DNA of 32,830 nucleotides from Lachnospiraceae bacterium. GTDB lineage: Bacteria; Bacillota; Clostridia; Lachnospirales; Lachnospiraceae. Shown here one piece after another: positions 22,768 through 32,175 of this stretch. Position 1 is the stretch's first letter. Each line of letters opens with the position of its first letter. Position numbers and translations under genes: made by a program. Where the stretch lies: assembly GCA_017445585.1 (NCBI GenBank), contig JAFSTX010000015.1, forward strand, positions 1 through 32,830, read 5' to 3'. Below the pieces are notes generated by a model that did not search any database, had not been told where the DNA came from, and saw nothing but the letters and a program-made list of their open reading frames with translations.

Positions 22768-25320
22768 TTACTTCAAAATTGCATTAATCGTCGCTTCAGG
22801 CACCGAGCCGGTACCGCCATACGTCAAGACCTTGGTGCACCCGGTTAAGCCAAAGTATTCCCTCGCCGCATCGTTCGTTCCCTTATCAAGCAGGATCAGC
22901 GGAGCATCAAGAGCATACGCCAGCGAGCCGCCGGTAAGACCGTCGGGATAATTGGATCCCGTAGCGATGGTAATGCAGTCGGGATTTGCAAAGAACGTTT
23001 TTGCTATATTCACCGAGGTCTCATATCTGCTCTTTCCGCCTATGCGCACCGGCGTGATTCCGGAGGTCTTCTCGATTTCCTTCACCAGTTCCTCCGGCAC
23101 TGCGCCAGCACCGCCAAGTATATAGATATGACCGAATCTGCCCAAAATCTGTTTCTGCTCCGCCGTCAGGGTCTTAGTAGTCTTATTGACCAGCAGAATC
23201 GGTTTTCCGAGAGCCGAGGCAGAAAGCGCATCCGCAAAATTCTGCGCATCAACAATCAGCAGATCAGCTCCGTTTGAAATTCCCGCTTCATTAAGGATCT
23301 GCAGATTTGTCTCATAGCGGTCGCGACCGGAAATGCGCATGATGCAATATCCGGACAACGCCTTTTCAACTGCCGCGGGTACTGCACCGGTTCCTCCCAG
23401 TATATACACCTCGCCGTCCGCGGCGAGATTCGCTTTGACATAATTCGCGGCATCTTCCAGTCCAGCTCCGTCTTTTCCGACCATAAGTATCGGTGCCGAC
23501 TTCTTCGCCGCAAGGTATGAGCCTGCCAGGGCATCGGGGAAGTTTGTCCCGCAGGCGATTATAATACTGTCAAAGCTGCTCCGGGTGAGCGTTCCCTTCA
23601 GATAATCCGCAGTGGACACTGCCGTCTTGTAACGGTCTATGCCGCTTGAGCGAACCTTGCCGCCAGATCCGAAGACTCTCGCGATGCGTTCGGAATGACT
23701 GTCTGGTGATGGAATCGGATTTGTATAACTGTCTATATAGCTATTATTACAGCGCGAACAGGTGTGCGTGGTATAGCCCTGAGACGTCGCGGTAGGCGGG
23801 GTGACTACAGCAGAATACGAATGACCGAGAGCCTTGATCGTCTCTGTATAGCTCGCACCACAGACACTGCATGTAAATGTCTTTACTCCTGTCACTGTGC
23901 AGGTAGGCTGCTTCGTGACCTTTGATGTATAGCTATGAGAACACACAGACCACTTTGCATAGAGAACCGCATCTTTCGTAATATCATCATCCAGGTCTTC
24001 CGCAAAGCTCCCGACAACAGTATTATTTGACGACGCACCATAAATATATCGCTCACCGTTAGCTCCGCCGCAGCTTCCATCACCGTAATAATGCTCAAAC
24101 ACATATCCTGCGCGCGTCGGAGGAGTAATCTTCGTTATTTGTTTGGTACAGGCAGCATCCGAATAGTACTTATCTGTGCCGACTTTATAATAAAAGCCCG
24201 ATGTCCCGACAGTTCCACCGTTAGCATTAAGTGTTATGTGAACGGTTGTAGCAGAAGATCCTGAACCATTCACCGTACTATAGTTGGATGCATGCCACAC
24301 CGTCAGATTTGTGACCTCACTCTTCGGGTAGGTGTTATTATAGAGAACTTTGTTCTTTCCTCCGTCGTATCCGTTTGCATCATAGACATAGTAGTTTGAA
24401 CTGTCCTCCGATAGATAGATAAAATAATGTTTTCCAGTAAAGACCATGTCTCCCAATGCTGGTTTTGAAGATGTTATTTCTGAATCTAAGGCTCTGTGTC
24501 CGAACGTACAGTAAAAGACGTAATTCGCGAATCCACAGCATGTATCTGCAATAAAACCGACAGATGATCCGCTTGGAAGGCCGCCTCTGGCGGGGATATT
24601 GGGAAGATAACATCCCATGCACCATTCGCCATTAAGAATGTCGTGATTTGAAGAAGTGCATCCGCTTGTTGAACTTGCCACAGTAAAGAACGAACCGGAA
24701 GGATAAACACCTTTTACAGTATTAAGTTTGCCCTGAACACCGGTGGTCGCAGCAGCTTTAAACACCGGACGGATAAAATGTGTGGCGGCATATGCGGTAT
24801 CATTTGATGAGTACTTCCAGCTAATCTCATGCACACTGCAAGGTCCGCCATTATACGGAGCAGTCAGATTGCAGTCGACTACCGTAGCCTTTGAAACATT
24901 TGAAGATACAACAACTCCCGTATGATTGCCGCTCGAAATTCCTGAGGAAAAAATATCCCCGGGTTCCGGAACAAAATCAGCGGTGTTTTCGTAAACCCTC
25001 CATTCCATTTCACTCCAAAGGAGGTTTTTCCAGATATCCCTTCCATCCCCGGAGATTCCGTCACCTTTTTTATAAAGACCCCAGTTAGCCTGAGTGCCTG
25101 TTGATCCGTTTACAAGCCAATTGACATATGCCCGGACAAGTGCGACACACTGTCCGTCTCCGTATGTCTTTCCTCCCTGCTGATTAAGCCAGGCAACCGC
25201 CTCATCGCGAGTCTTTACGGCTGCTTTTGCTTCAGCTGTTTCAGGAGATATCGCAATAAGACCCAACATAATGGCTGCCGACAAAAGAACGCAGAATAAA
25301 CGTCTGACTTTTTGTTTCAT
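22768..25320 (-). CDS. secreted cell-wall-binding protein with two cysteine-peptidase-like domains
   Basis: An 850-residue secreted protein, last of the surface operon. A signal peptide (~1-32) is followed by a CHAP-like amidase/endopeptidase domain with GQCVALVRAYVNW (Cys58) and GNHTGVVV (His133). A second papain/NlpC-like domain (~195-345) has a candidate Cys261/262 in DTCCGFANYVFYC, GDMVFTGKHYFIYLS (His298) and YDANG. Next come an InlB/Listeria-type repeat (~360-457), Cys-rich surface repeats (CSHSYTSKV...CSVCGASYTE..., 460-530) and three cell-wall-binding repeat 2 units (~548-850; each has a R..GxxRYxT motif and an xxILGGxGxVP motif). CWB2 triplets anchor proteins non-covalently to wall polymers in Clostridia. 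It could remodel or cleave peptidoglycan, but activity is inferred from motifs only. AGGAGG eight bases before ATG sets the start. Confidence 0.9.
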   Translation of the reverse strand: MKQKVRRLFCVLLSAAIMLGLIAISPETAEAKAAVKTRDEAVAWLNQQGGKTYGDGQCVALVRAYVNWLVNGSTGTQANWGLYKKGDGISGDGRDIWKNLLWSEMEWRVYENTADFVPEPGDIFSSGISSGNHTGVVVSSNVSKATVVDCNLTAPYNGGPCSVHEISWKYSSNDTAYAATHFIRPVFKAAATTGVQGKLNTVKGVYPSGSFFTVASSTSGCTSSNHDILNGEWCMGCYLPNIPARGGLPSGSSVGFIADTCCGFANYVFYCTFGHRALDSEITSSKPALGDMVFTGKHYFIYLSEDSSNYYVYDANGYDGGKNKVLYNNTYPKSEVTNLTVWHASNYSTVNGSGSSATTVHITLNANGGTVGTSGFYYKVGTDKYYSDAACTKQITKITPPTRAGYVFEHYYGDGSCGGANGERYIYGASSNNTVVGSFAEDLDDDITKDAVLYAKWSVCSHSYTSKVTKQPTCTVTGVKTFTCSVCGASYTETIKALGHSYSAVVTPPTATSQGYTTHTCSRCNNSYIDSYTNPIPSPDSHSERIARVFGSGGKVRSSGIDRYKTAVSTADYLKGTLTRSSFDSIIIACGTNFPDALAGSYLAAKKSAPILMVGKDGAGLEDAANYVKANLAADGEVYILGGTGAVPAAVEKALSGYCIMRISGRDRYETNLQILNEAGISNGADLLIVDAQNFADALSASALGKPILLVNKTTKTLTAEQKQILGRFGHIYILGGAGAVPEELVKEIEKTSGITPVRIGGKSRYETSVNIAKTFFANPDCITIATGSNYPDGLTGGSLAYALDAPLILLDKGTNDAAREYFGLTGCTKVLTYGGTGSVPEATINAILK

Positions 25321-25347
25321 TTCATATTCCTCCTACATATGGCTTAA

Positions 25348-25383
25348 TTCTTCGGACTACAGTCCTAGCTGCAGCCCGAAGAA
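25348..25383 (-). promoter_or_regulatory. structured intergenic hairpin between two surface genes
   Basis: TTCTTCGG (25348-25355) pairs with CCGAAGAA (25376-25383). The enclosed bases include two smaller palindromes (GGACTACAGTCC and GCTGCAGC), so a branched or alternative fold is possible. There is no T run on the transcribed side, so it may act as an mRNA processing or stability element rather than a terminator. Confidence 0.4.
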
Positions 25384-25394
25384 AAAATCATACA

Positions 25395-28300
25395 CTATTT
25401 CGCCCTATACCTGACCCACTCCTGAATATCATAAACAGTACTTGATCCAATGGGCTGCGAAGCTGACTCCTGCACAGTTTCTTTATAATAATGGAATAAC
25501 TTGTAGTAATCAGCATATGTACATACTCGGTAATCAAATCTGAACCATCTGGTTGCGCCGCCGCATTCTGCATTTGATGTATGCTGATCATAAACTATAT
25601 AGTTTGTTATTCCCTGCGAATTGCAATAGTACACATCAGAGTTGTAATCTCCTCTTGTAGACGCAAATGCAAAGAAATACTTATACAGGAATCCATTGTC
25701 TGGACCATAACCATACTGGTGATAAATCGCTCTTGTGTCAGTTCCATTAGCCCCCGTATCATACATCCAATGCCAGTAAATATACCCGGCCCAAGAGTCA
25801 CTGATAATGGTTCTCTTGCTTGTGGAATTCTCAAATGCGCTCACATCCTTGCTCTTATGGAAATTCTGATAATATGTATTACTCGTATCAAATCCCCCAG
25901 GGAATGAAGCGTAATTAAATGAAGTACGTTCGCTTTCCTTCCACTCGCTACCGGACAGAGTCCATCCGGATTCCGACGCATTCTTGGAATCCAGAAATGT
26001 TTTTTGTGTATAAGTGTATTTCCTTTCAATCGTCTCTGCTCCATTGGGAATCTCGCTCACTTTGACCCATCCGCTGATTGGATTGATTGTCCAGTGTGCA
26101 TAAAGAGTGATGTCATCTGACGACTCAAACACTGTAGACTCAGTGATTTTTGTTCCACCTGTCTGTTCGGTAAACCAACCGTCAAACGTATAATAGTCTT
26201 TTTGGGCACTAGGAAGGCTACCAAATGTACTGCCATACGCGACAATCCTTGATGTCTCTGCAGAAATCCCGCCATTAGCATCAAAGATCACGTTGAATGT
26301 GTTCAATATCCAATGAGCGTAAACGGTTACATCCGTCGATTCTGTGAATACTGTTTCCGGAGTAATTCTTTCTCCTCCATCTTTTCTCGTGAACCAGCCG
26401 TCAAACTTGTAGTTCTCACGTTCCGCTTCAGGCAGACTTCCATAGGTCTGTCCGTAAATGACCTTTTGAGAAGCAATCGCAGTGGAACCTCCATTTGAAT
26501 CAAAACTGACCGTAAATAACCCTTTAATATAATTCTGATATTCGTCTTCAGAGATAGTGACAAGTGTTCCGTTAAGATATTTGCTGCCTACTACTGACCC
26601 GCAAATTAGGATGTTGCCGACAGCTGTCATGTTTCCTGCGACTCCGGAATTCAACTGAGAAAGCTTTATGTTCCTGCATACGATTGCGTTTTCTCTGGAA
26701 GAAGCTATGCTGACAGCACCCCTTAATGCAATGTTTGTTGTATCTGAAAGAAGCATCATCCCGTATCCGTTTGCGTTAACTGTTACTCTGTTAAGATTAA
26801 CATTCTCCGAATTCAGTTTAATAGGCGTAATCGAGCAATCGATAAAATTAATCCCATTCAGTACAACAGTATACGCATCAGAGTCTATTGCCAGATCTGA
26901 AAACGTTCCATTTTCGCCCTGTACCTCAAAACGATCTGTTCCATTTGTAAAAAATCTCATACCAGATGTCTTTATTCCGGCGATATTAATTATAATATCT
27001 TCTGCACCTGAAGCTGCTGACGCCTCTGCCACATTGCTGTTTGCAGCTTTGACAGAGATGCTCTTGACGCCTTTAAAGGCATTCACTCCAATCGAGGCAA
27101 CATCGGTGGTTATATTGAAACCATCTAACGAAATACATCCGCTGAACGCATTGTCTCCAATAACAGTAACACCGGGCATTTCAATTGCTTTCAGGTTTTC
27201 ACAACCGGCAAATGCTCCATCCGGAATTTCACTTATATACCCGCCTAATCTGATTGCCTCGATATCAGACCCTGCAAATGCACTGGATGTTATCCCGCGG
27301 ACTTTAATTAATGAGAACGTTCCGTCACCATTGTCGTCGGCTATATATGACGGGATTATAACCGTACTATCTTCCCCACTATAGTCTGTTACATACCCCG
27401 TATCAATGTCTATTGTAAGACCGTTGCTTCTGACTATTCTCGTATTTACGTAATCATTAACAAATGAAGGAATCTCGAACGGAAGAACACCATTCTCGTT
27501 ATCATCAAAGCTTGGAGTTGTTCTGGAATAATCGAGGAACTGATACGTCCTCTCATCCATTACACTGTATGAATAGGTGTAATATGCGCTGTTTGCCACA
27601 TCATATCCCACGACACCGAATACATGAGCAATTCCCGCGCAGACTACTCTATAGTACCCTTCAACCTCGCCAGTTGTCTCAAAAGATTGCGTAACAGTGC
27701 TTATATTCGATTTTGAATATGACAAAGTATCCGAGTACTGTCTGCTATTTGTTTCACTTTGAGATTTTTCCTCCGATTCACTGTTGCTTCCTCCAACAGC
27801 ATAGGAACTGCCATAGTTTTTCTGTTCTGCAATTACCGACGAAACTGCCTTTGAAACAGTATCGTTCAAACTGACCGAGCTGCTTGACGAATAACCCTGT
27901 GAGGAATTCCAGCTCTTCGAATTGGTCACTGAATTCGTTGCATTTTGAGCTAACTCGTTTGAAATTGTCGACCCTGTTTTGCTCTTATCAGTCGTATTTA
28001 TATGGTTTTCATACTCACTATTCAGTCCGATTTCAAAAGTACTTGTATCCTTAACACTTCCACCAAGGCTGATAGGACCAATGCTTCCCCCCGCATGTGC
28101 CTCGGTTTCCAGTGTGTTGGAATATTTTGTATCAACACCAAGTTTGAAATTCTGACCCTTTTCTACAATGTCTTCCTTTTCCTGACTGCGTGATCCACCT
28201 ACCTTCGAAGAAATCCCCGAAGAATTGTCCACTGTATAGCTTCCGCCCTGACTGGAATTTAGAGTATATGTGTTGCTCGATGTTTTTTGAACAGAAGATG

Positions 28301-30056
28301 CTTCTGTTTCGCTCACTCCGGTTTGCTTCAGGTAGCTCTTATCGAATGTTGTGGTATCATTCCAATCTTTGCCCAATGACCACGCCGATGTCTTCGTCGT
28401 GGCGTTTGAAATTGCATTGACTATGTTACTAGCTGTCGTGTTACTTATCTGATCTGTTTTGGTTTCAGATGTGACTACACGAACACCCTGTGCACTTATC
28501 AGCTCTGCCGTAGTAAACAGTGGTATATTCTCTACTGTTCCCAGCTCATACACAAAAAGGATCTGACCGTTCTCCGAATCTTCAAAAACATATGGATCAG
28601 ACAGTTTTGAGACCGGTCTGGTCTGATTCCTCTTACTTGTCCAGTTAGCGTGAAGAGTAATATTACCAGTGGTCCCTTTAGGGATTATTGTCACGATTTC
28701 CGCATCGTCGTTGCTCCAACCTGCAAAGGTGTAATTAGCAAGAGTAGGGTTATCTATTGCGGTATCTTTATCGGTTGTATATGTTTTATCCGGAACAGGC
28801 GAAAGCGGCGAATCAAAAGTTATTGTATACTGTTTAACATTCCATTTCGCATATAGAATTACATTCCCTGAAGAACCCTTTGATATTTCCGTCACCTTAA
28901 CGCCATCGGAATTATACCACCCAAGAAATGAGAAGCCCTCCACTGAAAGGTCTTTTAATATCACACTCTGCTGAGATGTATAAGCCACAGGATTAGGATT
29001 ATCAATCTCAATTGTTCTTAAATAATCATAATCCCCCGCAACGCTGTAAGCTATTGCATACTCGTCGGAGACCAGTCTCGGGATTACTTCCTGTGCGAGA
29101 AGAACTTCACCACATACAGAGCAATGTGATCCTTCGGTCAAACCGCTGTTTTCGTATGTTGGGGCAACATATTCATCGATAGCTATAATATGTCCTGTCG
29201 AAGCTATCACGATGTCATCATTTAAGATCTCATTGATCCCATTTGCATCACTATAGTTTTTACCACACTTATTGCAATGATAATGAGCGATTATTCCGTT
29301 TTCCGTGCAGGTTGAAGGAACAGCATCAATGACAGACATGCTGTGAATACATTCAACAGACGGATTTAGATCAGGATATATTTTAACATCCCAGTGCGCA
29401 AGATACTGCATCAATCTTGAAACATCTTTACTATTGATCTTCTCATCACCGTTTACATCAAGCGTAGGTTCATTTACCGTCACATCCCAATGTGCAAGGT
29501 ACTGCATCAATCTTGAAACGTCCTTACTGTTGACCTTTTCGTCTCCGTTTATATCACCTGGAACACACGAAAGGATTGAAACCCCGCCATTGACGATAGT
29601 GCACGGGACATTTTTATCCTCTATGTCATAAACATTGTCTTCATCATAGACAATGTTTACAGCAGAAAATGTGTTTTCATCAGCGTTTTCTCGTATTTTG
29701 AAAGTAAGTGTCGCAAAAAGCCCATCATTGCCAAATGATTGAGTCCCTCCAACCCACATCATAGTAAACGGGCTCTCCAGTCTGTTTGACATGACGGTAT
29801 TTCCGTGAGCAGCTATTTCGGTGCCCCAGGAAGCGTTCAAGAGTATCAAATTATCCGGGAACTCGACATCAAAAGTCATTCCCGCAACACCTGGGTTATC
29901 TGCCAGCTGTATCTTTACTTCCACCGTACTTCCAGGAAGTCCCTTCTCGCTGGAAACAGAAACTGACATTTTCTCTCCTGCTGCTTCAGAAACAGTAATC
30001 ATACCCATTGATACTGTAAAAGCAATCAGTAACGCAGCTATCCTTTTCAGAAACAT
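25395..30056 (-). CDS. giant secreted multidomain protein with cohesin, dockerin, InlB and LRR modules
   Basis: A 1553-residue secreted protein. In order: signal peptide (~1-26); cohesin-like domain (~30-165); type I dockerin with two Ca-binding halves of the form NGDEKVNSKDVSRLMQYL (166-226); Cys-rich surface repeats ending in GLTEGSHCSVCGEVL (235-330); two InlB B-type repeats (~345-473). Then a ~370-residue Ser/Thr/Asn/Gly-rich region of alternating polar residues, probably beta-structured and unrecognised (~475-845); BspA-type leucine-rich repeats (~895-1000); a beta-helix-like stretch (1000-1170); two more InlB repeats (1180-1322); and a Trp/Tyr-rich C-terminal domain (~1328-1553) seen in clostridial surface proteins. 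It has both a cohesin and a dockerin, so it could be a connector in a cohesin-dockerin chain. It has no sortase or SLH anchor. AGGA six bases before ATG; 21 bases after the double-cohesin gene, so the two are co-transcribed. Confidence 0.88.
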   Translation of the reverse strand: MFLKRIAALLIAFTVSMGMITVSEAAGEKMSVSVSSEKGLPGSTVEVKIQLADNPGVAGMTFDVEFPDNLILLNASWGTEIAAHGNTVMSNRLESPFTMMWVGGTQSFGNDGLFATLTFKIRENADENTFSAVNIVYDEDNVYDIEDKNVPCTIVNGGVSILSCVPGDINGDEKVNSKDVSRLMQYLAHWDVTVNEPTLDVNGDEKINSKDVSRLMQYLAHWDVKIYPDLNPSVECIHSMSVIDAVPSTCTENGIIAHYHCNKCGKNYSDANGINEILNDDIVIASTGHIIAIDEYVAPTYENSGLTEGSHCSVCGEVLLAQEVIPRLVSDEYAIAYSVAGDYDYLRTIEIDNPNPVAYTSQQSVILKDLSVEGFSFLGWYNSDGVKVTEISKGSSGNVILYAKWNVKQYTITFDSPLSPVPDKTYTTDKDTAIDNPTLANYTFAGWSNDDAEIVTIIPKGTTGNITLHANWTSKRNQTRPVSKLSDPYVFEDSENGQILFVYELGTVENIPLFTTAELISAQGVRVVTSETKTDQISNTTASNIVNAISNATTKTSAWSLGKDWNDTTTFDKSYLKQTGVSETEASSVQKTSSNTYTLNSSQGGSYTVDNSSGISSKVGGSRSQEKEDIVEKGQNFKLGVDTKYSNTLETEAHAGGSIGPISLGGSVKDTSTFEIGLNSEYENHINTTDKSKTGSTISNELAQNATNSVTNSKSWNSSQGYSSSSSVSLNDTVSKAVSSVIAEQKNYGSSYAVGGSNSESEEKSQSETNSRQYSDTLSYSKSNISTVTQSFETTGEVEGYYRVVCAGIAHVFGVVGYDVANSAYYTYSYSVMDERTYQFLDYSRTTPSFDDNENGVLPFEIPSFVNDYVNTRIVRSNGLTIDIDTGYVTDYSGEDSTVIIPSYIADDNGDGTFSLIKVRGITSSAFAGSDIEAIRLGGYISEIPDGAFAGCENLKAIEMPGVTVIGDNAFSGCISLDGFNITTDVASIGVNAFKGVKSISVKAANSNVAEASAASGAEDIIINIAGIKTSGMRFFTNGTDRFEVQGENGTFSDLAIDSDAYTVVLNGINFIDCSITPIKLNSENVNLNRVTVNANGYGMMLLSDTTNIALRGAVSIASSRENAIVCRNIKLSQLNSGVAGNMTAVGNILICGSVVGSKYLNGTLVTISEDEYQNYIKGLFTVSFDSNGGSTAIASQKVIYGQTYGSLPEAERENYKFDGWFTRKDGGERITPETVFTESTDVTVYAHWILNTFNVIFDANGGISAETSRIVAYGSTFGSLPSAQKDYYTFDGWFTEQTGGTKITESTVFESSDDITLYAHWTINPISGWVKVSEIPNGAETIERKYTYTQKTFLDSKNASESGWTLSGSEWKESERTSFNYASFPGGFDTSNTYYQNFHKSKDVSAFENSTSKRTIISDSWAGYIYWHWMYDTGANGTDTRAIYHQYGYGPDNGFLYKYFFAFASTRGDYNSDVYYCNSQGITNYIVYDQHTSNAECGGATRWFRFDYRVCTYADYYKLFHYYKETVQESASQPIGSSTVYDIQEWVRYRAK
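29385..29555 (-). repeat. duplicated dockerin half, 75-bp units 96 bp apart
   Basis: Units 29385-29459 and 29481-29555 are identical at 63 of 75 bases, with a 20-base perfect run, and encode 25-residue halves that differ at two positions (Val/Ile). The Ca-ligand pattern D-x-N-G-D is intact in both. Near-identical halves are what the symmetric, dual-binding-mode dockerins show. Confidence 0.8.
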
Positions 30057-30077
30057 TTTTATTCCTACCTCTCGTTT

Positions 30078-31916
30078 TTATTCTACGTTTATAAATCCAC
30101 TTACTACCTGAAAATCAACATTCTTCTCCGACCCGTCATAGACATTATCAGGATCATATGCCACACTCACAGGAATAATACCTTTTGCCTCACTTGAAAC
30201 AGTAAAATACAAAGTTACAAATTCAAAATCACCATTTATCTCCGTGAGATTACACCAATAAACAGACTGTATTGCTGCCGTCTGATTAAACGGAGTAACT
30301 GATCCCTGAAGGACCGGGTTATATGTATATCCCGTGAGAGTCAAATCATCTTTGCTATATACCAAATCAAGCAAAATTGCTGCTATTCCCGGATTATTAA
30401 CAACGTTGACAGTTACAGCGACTTCCTCATCTCCTGGTCTGGCTGACTGGGATGTCAGGACAAATGCTGGACCATCCGGCTCAATAGGAAATTGCGACTG
30501 ATGTTCTATCGGTTCTGACTGCTCTTCACCTTGACTCTGAGAAATGGTAATCGTACCTCCTTCTACGACAAATCCAACATTTTTTTCCTCACTGTCATAG
30601 ATATTGTCCGGATCATAGGATACTGACACGGGAATAACGGCTGAAGCATTTTCCAATATTTCAAAATGCAGCGTGACAAACACAAAATCACCGTTTTTAT
30701 TGTTTAAATCACACCAGTAGACTGATTGTTTTCCGGCATCGGGATTAAATGCTGTCTTTGATCCTGACAGTTCATCATTATAATCAAATCCAGTCAAAGC
30801 GACCAATTCATCATTGTATTCAATATCCAAAAGCATTGCCGCAATTCCGGGATTGTTGCAAACGGTTATTTCAACAGCTACATCTTTATCCAGGGGGCTT
30901 GCTTCAACAGAGGAAATCCTTATAGTCGGAACGCTATCCTTTTTTTCAACTTCACTCACATACTTGTCTGCTGATTTTCCATAATTATAAAGAGCTCTTA
31001 CGATTTTGCTGAGGTTTTCATCTTCAGAATCTTTTTTTGATGAGACATATGTATTGACACTATATGTTATCTCATGAAAAACCTCTATATCATTCATTAA
31101 GGTGATTGTGAACACCTCGTCAAAATCCGGAGCATAAATTCCAGGAGTTTCTATTCTAAAAACTCCGCCTTCCCCTTCCCAGGCTGATTTCTCATATAAC
31201 CATTGTCTATCATTTCCGGTAATAATTACTTTAGTGGCTTTTTCGGCGACAAACGAAATGCCAATTCTTACAGTATTTGACAGCATGAGATTAGCCGATT
31301 TAAGAGCATCAGACGGGCTATACGAATAAACTATAGTACTGAAGTCACTGACAGGAGATAAAAATGGGGCTGTTTTTTCCTCCGATACCCACGGAAGATT
31401 GTTTGCCAGAACAGATGTATTGTACCCTGCATATATCTGAGCGGCTGCTCCATATTCGAGAATATCTGCCAATGTATTTTTCATCACTAAAAAAGCTGTC
31501 TCCGAAAGATTCAGTTCTGATGCACTGGCATGATATAATTCATTAAAATACGATTGTAAGGAATACGAGACAGAATCTAATACTTCATTGTTAACTATCA
31601 GTTTAATATCAATCCTGTCGGTAATACATTGAGCATATAATCCTTCATACTCAAATGACCAACGACCACTTTCAGTGTTGTAGGTTCCTTCGATTTTTAT
31701 CTCTTCACCCGCCCGGGTAAAAGACATTTCTGGATTATGAGCAGAGTCAATCAAGTTTGCCTCAACTATAAGTGTCAGATCCTCTCTTATAACGACTCCG
31801 GCAGAATAAATCCCACTCAATGAATCAGCCGAAGAACTGGCCGCGAAAAAGAAAAAACTGAAGATAACCACAGCAAATGTCATAAAACCTGTAAAAAGTC
31901 CTAGTTTCTTTCTCAA
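30078..31916 (-). CDS. secreted protein with two cohesin-like domains
   Basis: A 612-residue secreted protein, first gene of the surface operon. A signal peptide (~1-31) is followed by two related ~140-residue segments, each ending in a helix with a Y-G motif (ILEYGAAAQIYAGYN near 152-166; ALYNYGKSADKYV near 308-320), a module seen in clostridial extracellular proteins. Two cohesin-like domains follow (~330-459 and ~484-612), both with NNPGIAAxLLD, SVYWCxL and IPVSVxYDPDNxYD motifs and clearly duplicated, joined by a Glu/Gln/Pro linker. It would be a small scaffoldin if these bind dockerins such as that of the next gene product. There is no anchor domain. The start is TTG at 31916, chosen because GGAGG (31927-31931) is 10 bases upstream and the next ATG would cut into the signal peptide. 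Confidence 0.85.
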   Translation of the reverse strand: MRKKLGLFTGFMTFAVVIFSFFFFAASSSADSLSGIYSAGVVIREDLTLIVEANLIDSAHNPEMSFTRAGEEIKIEGTYNTESGRWSFEYEGLYAQCITDRIDIKLIVNNEVLDSVSYSLQSYFNELYHASASELNLSETAFLVMKNTLADILEYGAAAQIYAGYNTSVLANNLPWVSEEKTAPFLSPVSDFSTIVYSYSPSDALKSANLMLSNTVRIGISFVAEKATKVIITGNDRQWLYEKSAWEGEGGVFRIETPGIYAPDFDEVFTITLMNDIEVFHEITYSVNTYVSSKKDSEDENLSKIVRALYNYGKSADKYVSEVEKKDSVPTIRISSVEASPLDKDVAVEITVCNNPGIAAMLLDIEYNDELVALTGFDYNDELSGSKTAFNPDAGKQSVYWCDLNNKNGDFVFVTLHFEILENASAVIPVSVSYDPDNIYDSEEKNVGFVVEGGTITISQSQGEEQSEPIEHQSQFPIEPDGPAFVLTSQSARPGDEEVAVTVNVVNNPGIAAILLDLVYSKDDLTLTGYTYNPVLQGSVTPFNQTAAIQSVYWCNLTEINGDFEFVTLYFTVSSEAKGIIPVSVAYDPDNVYDGSEKNVDFQVVSGFINVE

Positions 31917-32059
31917 AATTGTTTTACCTCCGCTTACTAGCTGATAATAATACCTTTACAAGTACTTTCACTTCACAACATAACATCCCGCTCTTTGCAA
32001 CATGTTTTTATTATCCCGATTTCCATTTCAAACTTTCCGCTTTTTTAGAGTTTTCACAC

Positions 32060-32088
32060 ATTATACCGCTTAAATTAGTCTATTTCAA
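32060..32088 (-). promoter_or_regulatory. sigma-A-type promoter of the cohesin surface operon
   Basis: On the minus strand: TTGAAA (32088-32083), exactly 17 bases, TATAAT (32065-32060). This is the best promoter in the window. The start near 32053 leaves a leader of about 137 bases before the TTG codon. Confidence 0.85.
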
Positions 32089-32101
32089 CAATAATTATTA
32101 A

Positions 32102-32115
32102 TTGTACGAGTACAA
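32102..32115. promoter_or_regulatory. 6-2-6 palindrome, operator candidate
   Basis: TTGTAC-GA-GTACAA is a perfect inverted repeat lying between the divergent surface operon and the XRE regulator, centred about 56 bases upstream of the predicted surface-operon start. The location suits a site bound by the neighbouring regulator; the binding itself is inferred. Confidence 0.5.
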
Positions 32116-32175
32116 GTATGCTTACCCTAAGTGTAAAATATTAAGGAAAGTTTTTTCAGGCAGATAATCGCTTTT

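Noticed and set aside
25395-31916. A classical cellulosome gene cluster
   Set aside because: No glycoside hydrolase, carbohydrate-binding module or SLH/sortase anchor accompanies the cohesin and dockerin modules.
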